This document shows, one piece after another, positions 38,598 through 48,670 of a stretch of DNA of 64,000 nt. A program made the translations under genes and the position numbers. The DNA lies in the NCBI GenBank assembly GCA_913053875.1, contig CAJXGN010000006.1:62001-126000 (forward strand), read 5' to 3'. How positions within the stretch are numbered: position 1 is the stretch's first letter; each line of letters starts with the position of its first letter. A model generated the notes under the pieces. The model was not told where the DNA came from, did no database searches, and saw only the letters and a list, made by a program, of their open reading frames with translations. This DNA comes from an uncultured Agromyces sp. Lineage in GTDB: Bacteria; Actinomycetota; Actinomycetes; Actinomycetales; Microbacteriaceae.

Positions 38598-38614
38598 CTC
38601 TACGCTGCGTAGAG
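38598..38614. promoter_or_regulatory. Perfect palindrome between blaI and cydA, putative BlaI operator
   Basis: CTCTACGC-T-GCGTAGAG is a perfect inverted repeat with 8-bp arms around one central base. BlaI-family repressors bind short palindromes with TAC/GTA half-sites, which fits. The right arm overlaps TAGAGT (38610-38615), a possible -10 for cydA, and CATATG (38592-38597) abuts the left arm on the blaI side, so occupancy could block both directions. Confidence 0.65.
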
Positions 38615-38654
38615 TAACGCGAGGACGTGATCCGACGATCGGCCGGGAGGGCTC

Positions 38655-40067
38655 GTGAACGAACTGCTGGATCCGCTGCTGCTCGCCCGCTGGCAGTTCG
38701 GACTGACGACCGTCTACCACTTCCTCTTCGTGCCGATCACCATCGGCATGGCGACCACGGTGGCGATCTTCCAGACCGCGTGGGTGCGCACCGACAAGGT
38801 CGTGTACCTGCAGCTGACGAAGTTCTTCGGCACCCTGTTCCTCATCAACTTCGCGATGGGGGTCGTCACCGGCATCGTGCAGGAGTTCCAGTTCGGCATG
38901 AACTGGTCGGAGTACTCGCGCTTCGTCGGCGACGTGTTCGGCGCCCCGCTCGCGCTCGAGGGACTGCTCGCGTTCTTCCTCGAAGCGACCTTCATCGGCC
39001 TCTGGATCTTCGGGTGGGACAAGCTGCCACGGGGCCTCCACCTCGCCACGATCTGGGCGACCGCGGTCGGCACCGTCCTCTCGGCGTACTTCATCATCGC
39101 CGCGAACGCGTTCATGCAGAACCCGGTCGGCTACGAGATGAACGCCGAGGCGGGCCGCGCGGAGCTCGTCTCCATCGGCGAGGTGCTCACGAACCCGGTC
39201 GCGCTCGCGGCCTTCCCGCACACCATCGCGGGCAGCTTCATGGTCACCGCGGGCCTCATCATCGCGGCGGCCGCCTGGCACCTGAAGCGCCGTCAGTTCG
39301 TCGACGCGATGCGCCCCGCGCTGAAGCTCGGCCTCTGGATGATGGTCGTCGCCATGGCCGCCACGTTCTTCTTCGGCGACCAGCTCTCGATCGCCATGAC
39401 CCAGACCCAGCCGATGAAGATGGCCACCGCCGAGGCGCTGTACGACACGGCCTGCGGGGCGGATGCCTCCTTCTCGCTGTTCTCCATCGGCACGCCCGAC
39501 GGCTCCGAGGAGATCTGGTCGCTGCGCGTGCCGTACCTGCTCGCGCTGCTGTCGACCCACACGCTCGACGGCTGCGTCGAGGGCATCAACGACCTGAACG
39601 CCGAGTACGTCGAGCTGTGGGGCGCTGGCGACTACACGCCCATCATCTGGATCACGTACTGGTCGTTCCGCTGGATGATCGGCCTCGGCATGGCCCACAC
39701 GCTCGTCGCGGTCGTCGGCCTGTGGCTCACCCGCGGCGACCGGCTGCCGAAGCAGAAGTGGGTGTGGAACGTGGCCATCTGGTCGTTCCCGCTGTCGCTC
39801 GCGGCGATGAGCGTCGGCTGGGTCTTCACCGAGATGGGCCGGCAACCGTGGATCGTGTTCAGCCTGCTGCCCACCGAGTCGGCGGTGTCGCCGAACGTGA
39901 CGGGCCTCGACGTGCTCATCTCGCTGGTCGCGTTCACGCTGGTCTACGGTGCGCTCGCGGTGGTCGAGTTCGGCCTGATCATCCGCGCGATCCGCAAGGG
40001 GCCGCCGAAGCTCGACGAACCCGACCCCGAGACGGGTGTCGTGAAGCCGACCACCACGGTCTACTAG
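38655..40067 (+). CDS. cydA: Cytochrome bd ubiquinol/menaquinol oxidase subunit I
   Basis: Haem-bearing subunit of the high-affinity terminal oxidase used at low oxygen or when the cytochrome bcc-aa3 branch is impaired. The 470-aa protein carries His22 in TTVYHFLFVP (equivalent to the axial ligand near the N terminus of E. coli CydA), about nine helices, GRQPWIVF and a short Q-loop as in Gram-positive enzymes. GTG 38655 follows GGGAGGG. It is first in cydABDC, and its promoter region overlaps the palindrome next to blaI. Confidence 0.96.
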   Translation: MNELLDPLLLARWQFGLTTVYHFLFVPITIGMATTVAIFQTAWVRTDKVVYLQLTKFFGTLFLINFAMGVVTGIVQEFQFGMNWSEYSRFVGDVFGAPLALEGLLAFFLEATFIGLWIFGWDKLPRGLHLATIWATAVGTVLSAYFIIAANAFMQNPVGYEMNAEAGRAELVSIGEVLTNPVALAAFPHTIAGSFMVTAGLIIAAAAWHLKRRQFVDAMRPALKLGLWMMVVAMAATFFFGDQLSIAMTQTQPMKMATAEALYDTACGADASFSLFSIGTPDGSEEIWSLRVPYLLALLSTHTLDGCVEGINDLNAEYVELWGAGDYTPIIWITYWSFRWMIGLGMAHTLVAVVGLWLTRGDRLPKQKWVWNVAIWSFPLSLAAMSVGWVFTEMGRQPWIVFSLLPTESAVSPNVTGLDVLISLVAFTLVYGALAVVEFGLIIRAIRKGPPKLDEPDPETGVVKPTTTVY

Positions 40068-40076
40068 GAGGCGATC

Positions 40077-41081
40077 ATGGATCTCGCAACGCTCTGGTTC
40101 TGGATCGTCGCCGCGCTGTTCGTCGGCTACTTCGTGCTCGACGGCTTCGACTTCGGCGTCGGCATGTCGCTGCCGTTCCTCAGCAAGGACGACACCGACC
40201 GCCGCGTGCTCATCAACACGATCGGCCCGGTCTGGGACCTCAACGAGACCTGGGTGATCGTCGCGGGCGCGGCGCTGTTCGCCGCGTTCCCCGAGTGGTA
40301 CGCGACGCTGTTCAGCGGGTTCTACCTCGCCCTGCTGCTCATCCTGCTCGCGCTCATCGCGCGCGGCGTGTCGTTCGAGTACCGGCACCAGCGGCCCGAG
40401 GCGGAGTGGAAGAAGCGCTTCGACTGGATGATCATCGTCGGGTCGGCGGTGCCGGCGCTGCTCTGGGGCGTCGCGTTCGCGAACATCGTGCAGGGCGTGC
40501 CGCTCGACGAGGGCCACAACTACACCGGCACGCTGATCGACCTGCTGAACCCGTACGCGCTGCTCGGCGGCCTCACGACGCTGCTGCTGTTCTTCACGCA
40601 CGGCGTCGTGTTCGTCTCGCTCAAGACCGACGGCGACATCCGCGTTCGCGCGCGCAAGCTGGCGGTGCGCTCCGGGCTCATCACGATCGTGGTCGCGGCG
40701 AGCTTCCTGGTCTGGACCGGCCTCGCCTTCGGCGGAGCCTGGTTCTGGGGCTTCGCGGCCGTCGCCGCGCTCTGCCTGATCGGCTCGTGGCTCATGAACG
40801 CGCGCGGTGCGGAGGGCTGGTCGTTCGGCCTCATGGCCGTGACCATCGGAACGGCGGTGCTCGCGCTGTTCAGTGCGCTGTTCCCCGACGTCATGCCCGC
40901 CAGCAACGACCCGGCGAACAGCCTGACGATCGCCAACGCCTCGAGCAGCGACTACACGCTCACGATCATGAGCTGGACCGCGCTGATCTTCCTCCCGCTC
41001 GTGCTCGCGTACCAGGGCTGGACGTACTGGATCTTCCGCAAGCGGCTCACCCGCGAGCACATCCCCGCCGCCGCGCACTGA
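40077..41081 (+). CDS. cydB: Cytochrome bd oxidase subunit II
   Basis: Second membrane subunit of cytochrome bd, 334 aa, about eight to nine helices. LWFWIVAALFVGYFVLDGFDFGVGM and GPVWDLNETWVIVAGAALFAAFPEWYA are family hallmarks, followed by ALIARGVSFEYRHQ. It starts 9 nt after cydA with AGGAGG just before the ATG. The C terminus ends 2 nt before the cydD start, so one transcript is expected. Confidence 0.96.
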   Translation: MDLATLWFWIVAALFVGYFVLDGFDFGVGMSLPFLSKDDTDRRVLINTIGPVWDLNETWVIVAGAALFAAFPEWYATLFSGFYLALLLILLALIARGVSFEYRHQRPEAEWKKRFDWMIIVGSAVPALLWGVAFANIVQGVPLDEGHNYTGTLIDLLNPYALLGGLTTLLLFFTHGVVFVSLKTDGDIRVRARKLAVRSGLITIVVAASFLVWTGLAFGGAWFWGFAAVAALCLIGSWLMNARGAEGWSFGLMAVTIGTAVLALFSALFPDVMPASNDPANSLTIANASSSDYTLTIMSWTALIFLPLVLAYQGWTYWIFRKRLTREHIPAAAH

Positions 41082-41083
41082 CG

Positions 41084-42727
41084 GTGCGTCCGCTCGATCC
41101 CGCACTCCTGCGCCACGCCCGCTCTGCGCGCTGGTACCTGCTCGTCGGCGCCGTGCTCGCCGGCGCGCAGGCGCTGGCGATCCTCGCCTTCGCGTGGAGC
41201 CTCCAGTCGCTCGTGGTCGGCCTCATCGACGGTGCGTCGCTCGCGTCGCTGTCGACCTGGACGGCGTGGTTCGCCGCCGCGGTCGTGGTGCGCGCGCTGG
41301 TGGCGTGGGGGTGGGATGCCGCGGGCACGATCGGCGCCGCAGCCGTCGCGTCCGAGCTGCGCGTGGCGGCCCTGCGCGCGCTCGGGCGGTCGCCCGGGCG
41401 TCGGATCGACTCGACGGTCGACACCGCGGTCGCGGTCGGCGGCGGGCTCGACGCGCTGCAGCCGTACTTCGGCCGGTTCCTGCCGCAGCTGGTCGCGACC
41501 GTCGTGGTCGTGCCGACGCTGGTGCTCGCGGTGCTCGTCGCCGACCCGCTCTCGGGGCTCATCCTCGTGATCGTGCTGCCGCTGGTGCCCGTGTTCATGG
41601 TGCTCATCGGACTGGTCACGCGCGCGGTGCAGGAGCGCCAGTGGGCGGCGCTCACGCACCTGTCGCGTCAGTTCCTCGAGCTGGTCGGCGGCCTGTCGAC
41701 GCTCATCGTGCACGGTCGCCAGCATCGCCAGGAGGCGCGCATCCGCGCCGACACCGACGACTACCGCGTGCGCACGATGCGCGTGCTGCGCGTGACGTTC
41801 CTCAGCTCGTTCGTGCTCGAGCTCGCGGCGAGCCTGTCGGTCGCGCTCGTGGCGGTCTCGATCGGCCTCCGGCTCGTCGACGGCACCGTCGCGTTCGCCG
41901 CCGGCCTGTTCGTGCTGCTGCTCGCGCCCGAGGTCTTCCTGCCCGTGCGCAACGTCGGCGCGCAGTTCCACGCATCGGCCGAGGGCATCACGGCCGCGCG
42001 GAACGTGCTCGCGCTCATCGACGCGCCGGACGAGGACGGGGCGGATGCCGCCGTGAGCCGGCCCGCCGACCCGGGCGCCCCGTCGGACGACGACGTCGTG
42101 CTCGACCTCCGGGGCGTGTCGATCGCCTACGACGGACGAGCGGCGGTGCACGGCCTCGACCTCGTGCTGCGCCGGGGGGAACTCGTCGCCCTCGGCGGGC
42201 CCAGCGGCGCCGGCAAGTCGTCGGTGCTGGGTGCCGTGCTCGGGTTCGTGCCGCACGAGGGGGCGATCACCGTCGACGGCCGTTCCGACGCCGCGTCGCG
42301 TCGCGACCGGCTCGCGTGGGCGGGCCAGGAGGCCGTGCTGCTGCCCGGCACGGTCGCGGAGAACGTGGCGCTGGGTGAGCCCGAGCCGCACCCCGAGGCG
42401 GTGCGTCGGGCGCTGCGCGATGCCGCGAGTGACGACGTCGCCCCCGAGCAGCCGATCGGCGCCCGCGGCGAGGGACTGTCGGGCGGGCAGACCGATCGCG
42501 TGGCCATCGCCCGGGCGCTGCACCGCCTGCGGGTGCGTGACCTGCCGCTCCTGCTGCTCGACGAGCCCACTGCTGCGACGGACCCGGAGCGCGAGGCGGT
42601 GCTCGTGCACACCCTGCGCGGGCTCGCCCGGGAGGGACGCGCCGTGCTCGTCGTGAGCCACCGCCCGGCCGTGCTCGAGGCCGCAGACCGCGTGGTGCGC
42701 ATCGAGGCGGTGACGCATGTCGGCTGA
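41084..42727 (+). CDS. cydD: Thiol reductant ABC exporter subunit CydD
   Basis: Half of the heterodimeric CydDC ABC exporter that moves cysteine/glutathione-type reductants or haem-related ligands needed for cytochrome bd assembly. The 547-aa protein has a six-helix exporter domain (to about residue 315) and an ATPase domain with Walker A GPSGAGKSS, Q-loop WAGQEAVLLPGTV, signature LSGGQTDRVAIAR and Walker B LLLLDEPTAATDPE. GTG 41084 lies 2 nt after the cydB stop. The last 11 nt overlap cydC. In some actinobacteria cydC and cydD are fused; here they are separate. Confidence 0.92.
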   Translation: MRPLDPALLRHARSARWYLLVGAVLAGAQALAILAFAWSLQSLVVGLIDGASLASLSTWTAWFAAAVVVRALVAWGWDAAGTIGAAAVASELRVAALRALGRSPGRRIDSTVDTAVAVGGGLDALQPYFGRFLPQLVATVVVVPTLVLAVLVADPLSGLILVIVLPLVPVFMVLIGLVTRAVQERQWAALTHLSRQFLELVGGLSTLIVHGRQHRQEARIRADTDDYRVRTMRVLRVTFLSSFVLELAASLSVALVAVSIGLRLVDGTVAFAAGLFVLLLAPEVFLPVRNVGAQFHASAEGITAARNVLALIDAPDEDGADAAVSRPADPGAPSDDDVVLDLRGVSIAYDGRAAVHGLDLVLRRGELVALGGPSGAGKSSVLGAVLGFVPHEGAITVDGRSDAASRRDRLAWAGQEAVLLPGTVAENVALGEPEPHPEAVRRALRDAASDDVAPEQPIGARGEGLSGGQTDRVAIARALHRLRVRDLPLLLLDEPTAATDPEREAVLVHTLRGLAREGRAVLVVSHRPAVLEAADRVVRIEAVTHVG

Positions 42728-44408
42728 ACGGAACCGGTCGCTGCGCCTCGCGATGCCGCCCGCGCGGCGTTTCGCGCTGCCCGTGCTGCTCGGCGCGCTC
42801 TCGGCCGGGTCGACGATCGCGCTCCTCGCGGCATCCGCCTGGCTGATCGCTCGCGCGGCCGAGCAGCCGCCCATCCTGTTCCTCTCGCTCGGCGTCGTGG
42901 GCGTGCGCGCGTTCGCGATCGGCCGGGGCCTGTTCCGCTACCTCGAGCGCCTCACCGGGCACGACGCCGCGTTCCGGCAGCTCGCGGACCTGCGGGTCGG
43001 CATGGTGCGGCGCATCGTGCCGCTCGCGCCCGACGGACTCGCCGCCACCCGACGCGGCGACCTGCTCGCGCGGTTCACCGACGACGTCGACGAACTGCAG
43101 GACCTGCCGCTCCGCGTGGTGCAGCCGGTCGCCGGCGCCGTGATCGCGATCGTGCTCGCGCTGGCGGGCATCGCCTGGCTCGCGCCGGGGGCGGCGCTCG
43201 TCGTCGCGCTCGTGCTCGTGCTCGGCCTGCTGGTCGCGACCCTGGGGCAGGGCGTGCTCTCGGTGCGCGCCGAGCGTCGCATCGCCCCGCTGCGCGGCTC
43301 GCTCGCCGACGCCGTGCTCGCGCACGTGCAGGGGCTGCCGACGCTCGTCGCGTACGACGCGGAGGGCGCGTCGCTCGCGCGCGTCGCCGACGTCGACGCC
43401 CGGCTCCGGCGGGCACGCGTGCGGGCGGCCGTCGGGTCGGGCCTCGCCGGGGCGGCGGTCGCGATCACGGCCGGTGCCGCAGTGCTCGGTGCCATGCAGG
43501 CGGCCGCCGGCCCGCTCGCCGCCGGTGCGCTCGGCGGGCCCGAGTTCGCGATCGTCGTGCTCGTGCCGCTCGCGATCCTCGAGGTCGCGGGCGTCGTGCC
43601 GGTCGCCTGGGCGACCTGGCGGACGGTGCGGCGGAGCGCCGAGCGGGTCGACGGCGCGGTGCCGGAGGACCTGCCGGCGGGCCTGCCGACGCCCGTCGCC
43701 GCGCCGCAGCAGCTGCCGGCCGGGACCGACGGTCCGCCGCTGCTCGAGCTGCGCGACGTGCGCGCCTCGTGGCCGGACCTCGCGGGCGTCGGCGCGAGTC
43801 ACGCGCTCGGGGGCGTCGACCTCGTCGTGCGGCCGGGCGAGCGGGTGCTGGTGCGCGGCCCGAGCGGCGCCGGCAAGACGACGCTCGCGCACGTGCTCGT
43901 CGGGTTCCTCGCGTACGAGGGGTCGTTCCGGGTCGACGGCGTGGAGGCATCGGAGGTCGACGCCGATCGCCTGCGCGAGCGCATCGGGCTCTGCGAGCAG
44001 CGGCCGTGGCTGTTCGACACCGACATCCGCCAGAACCTGCTGTTCGCGCGCGACGACGCCGACGACGACGCACTGCTCGCCGTGCTCGACCGGGTCGGCC
44101 TCGGCGACTGGGTGCGCGAGCGCGGCGGGCTCGACGCGTCGGTGGGCGAGCGCGGCGCGCTCGTGTCGGGCGGGCAGGCGCAGCGCATCGCGCTCGCGCG
44201 GGCGATGCTCGCCGACTTCCCGGTGCTCGTGCTCGACGAGCCGACCGCGAACGTCGACCAGGAGCGCGCCGACGCGCTGCTCGCCGACCTCCTCGCGGCG
44301 GGCGCCGACGGTCGCACGGTCATCCTGATCTCGCATGATCGCGTCGACCCGTCGCTCGTCGACCGCACGGTCGTCTGCGCCGACGGGCGCGTCCCCGCCG
44401 CCACCTGA
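42717..44408 (+). CDS. cydC: Thiol reductant ABC exporter subunit CydC
   Basis: Partner of CydD, 563 aa, with an exporter transmembrane domain (about residues 15-300) and an ATPase domain with Walker A GPSGAGKTT, the Q-loop segment LCEQRPWLFDTDIRQNLLF, signature VSGGQAQRIALARAM and Walker B VLVLDEPTANVD, then the H-loop ISHD. ARFTDDVDELQDLPLRVVQPV is typical of CydC-type proteins. Expression should follow cydAB because of the tight spacing. Confidence 0.92.
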   Translation: MSAERNRSLRLAMPPARRFALPVLLGALSAGSTIALLAASAWLIARAAEQPPILFLSLGVVGVRAFAIGRGLFRYLERLTGHDAAFRQLADLRVGMVRRIVPLAPDGLAATRRGDLLARFTDDVDELQDLPLRVVQPVAGAVIAIVLALAGIAWLAPGAALVVALVLVLGLLVATLGQGVLSVRAERRIAPLRGSLADAVLAHVQGLPTLVAYDAEGASLARVADVDARLRRARVRAAVGSGLAGAAVAITAGAAVLGAMQAAAGPLAAGALGGPEFAIVVLVPLAILEVAGVVPVAWATWRTVRRSAERVDGAVPEDLPAGLPTPVAAPQQLPAGTDGPPLLELRDVRASWPDLAGVGASHALGGVDLVVRPGERVLVRGPSGAGKTTLAHVLVGFLAYEGSFRVDGVEASEVDADRLRERIGLCEQRPWLFDTDIRQNLLFARDDADDDALLAVLDRVGLGDWVRERGGLDASVGERGALVSGGQAQRIALARAMLADFPVLVLDEPTANVDQERADALLADLLAAGADGRTVILISHDRVDPSLVDRTVVCADGRVPAAT

Positions 44409-44462
44409 CCTCGCGCGTCGGAGCGGTCGGCAGCGCCTGCGTCCGCGTCGTACGCTGAGGGG

Positions 44463-45887
44463 ATGCCGTCGCAGATCCGGAGCCTCGTCCTGCCCGGATG
44501 GCGCGACCCCGAGCGCGTGTTCCTGGCGCTGGGCGCGACTGCCGAGCGGGTCGTGTGGCTCGATGCGGGCCCGGATGCTGCGGAGGGGCGCAGCATCCTC
44601 GCGATCGCCGCGCCCGGTGACCGTGCCGTCACGGCGACGTGCGAGGCCTCGCCCGACGACGTGTACGCGCTGCTGCGCGAGCCGCTCGCGGAGGGCGCTG
44701 CGGACGGTCGCGAGCACCGGGGCGCCCCGAGTCCGATCGGCTGGATCGGCTGGTTCGGGTACGAGTTCGGCGCCCGCACCCTCGGGCTGCCCGCCGCCCC
44801 GACGACCGTGCCCGAGGCGGCCTTCGTGTTCGCCGACCGCGCGGTGGTGTTCGACCACGGCGCGCGCCGGGTGCAGCTCGAGTGGCTCGAGCGGGCGGAT
44901 GCCCCGGGCGAGCGCGCGGCGAGCGGCACGGAGCCGGGGGAGACGTGGGCGCGCGCGACCGCGGCGGCGATCAGCGCGCTGCCCGAGACGGCGCCGGGCA
45001 CGGGAGACGACCCGGTCGCGGGCCCGACGCTGCCGGAGGCATCCGCGCCCCCCACCGTGCGCTGGCGGCACGCCGCGGACGCGTACGAGCGCATGATCGC
45101 CGCGTGCCAGGCCGCCATCGCGCGAGGCGACGCCTATCAGCTGTGCCTCACCAACCGCATCGAGGTCGACGTCGAGGTCGACCCGGTGGCCGCGTACCTG
45201 CGCCTGCGCCGGTCGAGCCCGAGCCACCACGGGGCGTTCCTGCGGCTCGCGGAGGTCGCGCTGCTCAGCGCGTCGCCCGAGCAGTTCCTGGAGGTCGGCA
45301 CCGACGGCACGGTGTCGACGAAGCCCATGAAGGGCACGCGCCCGCGCGGGGCCGACCCGGTGCGCGACGCGGAGCTGCGTGACGAGCTGCTGGCGAGTGA
45401 GAAGGAGCGGGCGGAGAACCTGATGATCGTCGACCTCATGCGCAACGACCTCGCCCGGGTCGCGGAGGTCGGCGGCGTCGCGGTGACCAGCCTGCTCGCG
45501 GTGGAGCAGTACCCGCACGTGCACCAGTTGGTGTCGACGGTCACGGCTCGCCTGCGGCATCCGCTCACCGCCCTCGACGCCGTGCGCGCGGCCTTCCCGG
45601 CGGGGTCGATGACGGGAGCGCCGAAGGAGAGCGCGATGCGGATCCTGCACGGGCTCGAGGGCGGGCAGCGGGGTGTCTACTCGGGCGCGTTCGGCCGCAT
45701 CGGCATCGATGGCAGTGCCGACCTCGCCATGGTGATCCGCACGATCGTGGTCGCCGCAGACGGAGTGTCGATCGGCACCGGCGGGGGCATCACGGCGCTC
45801 TCCCACCCGGCCGAGGAGGTCGAGGAGACCCGGCTGAAGGCCCGAGCGCTGCTGGCGGTGCTGGGCGTGGTGGCCGACGACCGCTGA
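44463..45887 (+). CDS. pabB: Aminodeoxychorismate synthase component I (PabB-like)
   Basis: Converts chorismate and ammonia to 4-amino-4-deoxychorismate for folate synthesis. The 474-aa protein has an N-terminal region with [14 protein letters not shown] and a C-terminal chorismate-utilising domain with [66 protein letters not shown] and GVYSGAFG. The Lys in PMKGT is the residue that separates PabB (PIKGT) from anthranilate synthase TrpE (PIAGT). The glutamine amidotransferase partner is not in the window. TACGCT ends 6 nt before the ATG, so the message is probably leaderless. Confidence 0.88.
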   Translation: MPSQIRSLVLPGWRDPERVFLALGATAERVVWLDAGPDAAEGRSILAIAAPGDRAVTATCEASPDDVYALLREPLAEGAADGREHRGAPSPIGWIGWFGYEFGARTLGLPAAPTTVPEAAFVFADRAVVFDHGARRVQLEWLERADAPGERAASGTEPGETWARATAAAISALPETAPGTGDDPVAGPTLPEASAPPTVRWRHAADAYERMIAACQAAIARGDAYQLCLTNRIEVDVEVDPVAAYLRLRRSSPSHHGAFLRLAEVALLSASPEQFLEVGTDGTVSTKPMKGTRPRGADPVRDAELRDELLASEKERAENLMIVDLMRNDLARVAEVGGVAVTSLLAVEQYPHVHQLVSTVTARLRHPLTALDAVRAAFPAGSMTGAPKESAMRILHGLEGGQRGVYSGAFGRIGIDGSADLAMVIRTIVVAADGVSIGTGGGITALSHPAEEVEETRLKARALLAVLGVVADDR

Positions 45888-45991
45888 GGGGGGCGGCGCT
45901 CCCGCGCGGAGTGGGTAGGCTGGTGGCTCGGATCCGACGCTTCGGCGTGCCCGCGATCCCCACTGCGTATCCCCCCATGAATGAGAGTCAC

Positions 45992-48571
45992 GTGGCACAC
46001 GAGCACGACACCACGCCCCAGTCCGGCGACGCGGACCAGTACGACTTCGCCGCCCTCCAGGACAAGTGGCTGCCGCGCTGGGAGGCGCTCGATCCGTTCC
46101 GCGCCGGCCGCCCCGGCGACACGCGCCCGCGCAAGTACGTGCTCGACATGTTCCCGTACCCGTCGGGCGACCTGCACATGGGCCACGCCGAGGCCTTCGG
46201 CTACGGCGACATCGTGGCGCGCTACTGGCGCCAGCAGGGTTTCGACGTGCTGCACCCCATCGGCTGGGACTCGTTCGGCCTGCCCGCCGAGAACGCCGCG
46301 ATCAAGCGCGGCGTGGACCCCAAGGGGTGGACCTACGACAACATCGCCCAGCAGAAGGCGAGCTTCCGCACCTACGCGCCCTCGTTCGACTGGTCGCGCG
46401 AGCTGCACACGAGCGACCCCGAGTACTACACGTGGAACCAGTGGCTGTTCCTGAAGCTGTACGAGCAGGGCATCGCGTACCGCAAGGAGGGCCAGGTCAA
46501 CTGGTGCCCCAACGACCAGACGGTGCTCGCGAACGAGCAGGTCATCGACGGGCACTGCGAGCGCTGCGGGTTCGAGGTCACCAAGAAGTCGCTGACCCAG
46601 TGGTACTTCCGCGTCACCGACTACGCCGACCGCCTGCTCGACGACCTGAACCAGCTCGAGGGCCGCTGGCCGTCGAAGGTGCTGGCCATGCAGCGCAACT
46701 GGATCGGCCGCTCGACCGGTGCCGACGTCGAGTTCGAGATCGAGGGCCGCGAGGAGCGCATCAGCGTCTTCACCACGCGCCCCGACACGCTCTTCGGCGC
46801 GACCTTCATGGTCGTCGCGCCCGACTCGCCGCTGGCCGCCGAGCTGGCGGCCGGTGCGGGCCCCGAGGTGCAGGAGCGCTTCGGGACGTACCTGCACCAG
46901 GTGCAGTCCGAGACCGAGATCGACCGCCTGAGCGCCGAGCGCCCGAAGACCGGCGTGTTCCTCGACCGCTACGCGATCAACCCGGTCAACGGCGAGCGCC
47001 TGCCGATCTGGGCGGCCGACTACGTGCTGGCCGACTACGGCCACGGCGCGATCATGGCCGTGCCCGCGCACGACCAGCGCGACCTCGACTTCGCGCGTGC
47101 CTTCGACCTGCCGGTGCGCGTGGTCGTCGACACGAACGCGCCGATCACCGGGGCGATCCCGGTCATCCCGCTCGACGAGCACGGCGTGCCGATGCTGCCC
47201 GACGAGGCGCCGTCGGAGAACCCGGCCGACACGGGCGAGGCGCTCACGGGCGACGGCCGCATGATCAACTCGGGCCCGCTCGACGGGCTGAGCAAGCGCA
47301 ACGCGATCCGCAAGGCGATCGACCTGCTGGCCGAGCGCGGCACGGGGCGGGCCTCGAAGAACTACCGCCTGCGCGACTGGCTCATCTCGCGCCAGCGCTA
47401 CTGGGGCACGCCCATCCCGATCATCCACTGCGCCGAGTGCGGCGAGGTGCCGGTGCCCGAGGACCAGCTGCCCGTGCGCCTGCCCGATGCCGAGGGCCTC
47501 GACCTGCGCCCGAAGGGCACGAGCCCGCTCGGCGGGGCGGACGACTGGGCGAACGTGGCCTGCCCGAAGTGCGGCGGCGACGCCCGCCGCGACTCCGACA
47601 CCATGGACACGTTCGTCGACAGCTCGTGGTACTACCTGCGGTACCTGAACGCCGACGACCCGACGCGCGCGTTCGACCCCGCCGAGGCGGAGAAGTGGGC
47701 GCCGGTCGACCAGTACGTCGGCGGCGTCGAGCACGCCATCCTGCACCTGCTGTACGCCCGATTCGTCACCAAGGTGCTGTTCGACCTCGGCTACCTGAGC
47801 TTCACCGAGCCGTTCACGTCGCTGCTCAACCAGGGCATGGTGATCATGGACGGCTCGAAGATGTCGAAGTCGAAGGGCAACCTGGTCGAGTTCGCCGGCG
47901 AGCTGCGCGCCCACGGCACCGACGCGCTGCGCGTCACGCTCGCGTTCGCGGGCCCGCCCGAGGACGACATCGACTGGGCCGACGTCTCGCCCGTGGGGTC
48001 GGCGAAGTTCCTCGCGCGCGCCTGGCGCATCTCGGGCGAGGTCTCCTCGCCGACCGATGTCGAGTGGAAGGGCGGCGACGTCGCCCTGCGCCGCGTCACG
48101 CACCGGTTCCTGGCGGATGCCCCGGGGCTGGTCGAGGCCTTCAAGTTCAACGTGGTCGTGGCCCGCCTCATGGAGCTCGTGAACGCGACCCGCAAGGCCA
48201 TCGACTCGGGCCCCGGTGCGGGCGACGCGGCGGTCCGCGAGGCCGCCGAGGTCACGGCGATGGCGCTGAACCTGTTCGCCCCGTACACGGCGGAGGACAT
48301 GTGGGAGCGCCTCGGCTACGAGCCGACGGTCGCGCTCGCGCAGTGGCGCAAGGCCGACCCGACGCTGCTCGTCGAGGAGTCGGTCACCACGGTCGTGCAG
48401 GTCGACGGCAAGGTGCGCGACCGTCTCGAGGTCTCGCCGAAGGTCTCGACCGACGAGCTCGAGCAGCTCGCCCGCGCCTCGGCGGCGGTGCAGCGCTCGG
48501 TCGGCGACCGCGAGATCGCCAACGTGATCGTGCGCGCGCCGAAGCTCGTGAACATCGCCACCAGGCGCTGA
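45992..48571 (+). CDS. leuS: Leucyl-tRNA synthetase
   Basis: Class I aminoacyl-tRNA synthetase, about 859 aa. Motifs in order: [17 protein letters not shown] near the start, the HIGH-like HMGH in [14 protein letters not shown], the editing domain ([18 protein letters not shown] and [19 protein letters not shown]), a zinc-type insert with CAECGEVP and [21 protein letters not shown] in SKMSKSKGN, and a C-terminal anticodon-binding domain. GTG 45992 is chosen to give the N terminus [11 protein letters not shown] 45977 would add five residues. A TAGGCT hexamer at 45916-45921 probably marks the promoter, leaving a leader of about 65 nt. Confidence 0.95.
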   Translation: MAHEHDTTPQSGDADQYDFAALQDKWLPRWEALDPFRAGRPGDTRPRKYVLDMFPYPSGDLHMGHAEAFGYGDIVARYWRQQGFDVLHPIGWDSFGLPAENAAIKRGVDPKGWTYDNIAQQKASFRTYAPSFDWSRELHTSDPEYYTWNQWLFLKLYEQGIAYRKEGQVNWCPNDQTVLANEQVIDGHCERCGFEVTKKSLTQWYFRVTDYADRLLDDLNQLEGRWPSKVLAMQRNWIGRSTGADVEFEIEGREERISVFTTRPDTLFGATFMVVAPDSPLAAELAAGAGPEVQERFGTYLHQVQSETEIDRLSAERPKTGVFLDRYAINPVNGERLPIWAADYVLADYGHGAIMAVPAHDQRDLDFARAFDLPVRVVVDTNAPITGAIPVIPLDEHGVPMLPDEAPSENPADTGEALTGDGRMINSGPLDGLSKRNAIRKAIDLLAERGTGRASKNYRLRDWLISRQRYWGTPIPIIHCAECGEVPVPEDQLPVRLPDAEGLDLRPKGTSPLGGADDWANVACPKCGGDARRDSDTMDTFVDSSWYYLRYLNADDPTRAFDPAEAEKWAPVDQYVGGVEHAILHLLYARFVTKVLFDLGYLSFTEPFTSLLNQGMVIMDGSKMSKSKGNLVEFAGELRAHGTDALRVTLAFAGPPEDDIDWADVSPVGSAKFLARAWRISGEVSSPTDVEWKGGDVALRRVTHRFLADAPGLVEAFKFNVVVARLMELVNATRKAIDSGPGAGDAAVREAAEVTAMALNLFAPYTAEDMWERLGYEPTVALAQWRKADPTLLVEESVTTVVQVDGKVRDRLEVSPKVSTDELEQLARASAAVQRSVGDREIANVIVRAPKLVNIATRR

Positions 48572-48596
48572 CGCGCGGGTCGCTCCTCCACACCGT

Positions 48597-48618
48597 CCCG
48601 CCGTTTGGCTGAGGCGGG
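48597..48618 (+). terminator. Hairpin downstream of leuS
   Basis: CCCGCC and GGCGGG pair across a 10-nt loop 25 bp after the leuS stop, with no T run. A weak candidate terminator between leuS and comEA. Confidence 0.3.
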
Positions 48619-48670
48619 TGGGGCGACGGATGCCCCCGGGCGGGCGCGCGTGCGCGCCTAGCGTGCGAGC

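Noticed and set aside
44463..45887. Anthranilate synthase component I (trpE)
   Set aside because: The PMKGT motif has the Lys typical of PabB rather than the Ala of TrpE, and no trp genes are near.
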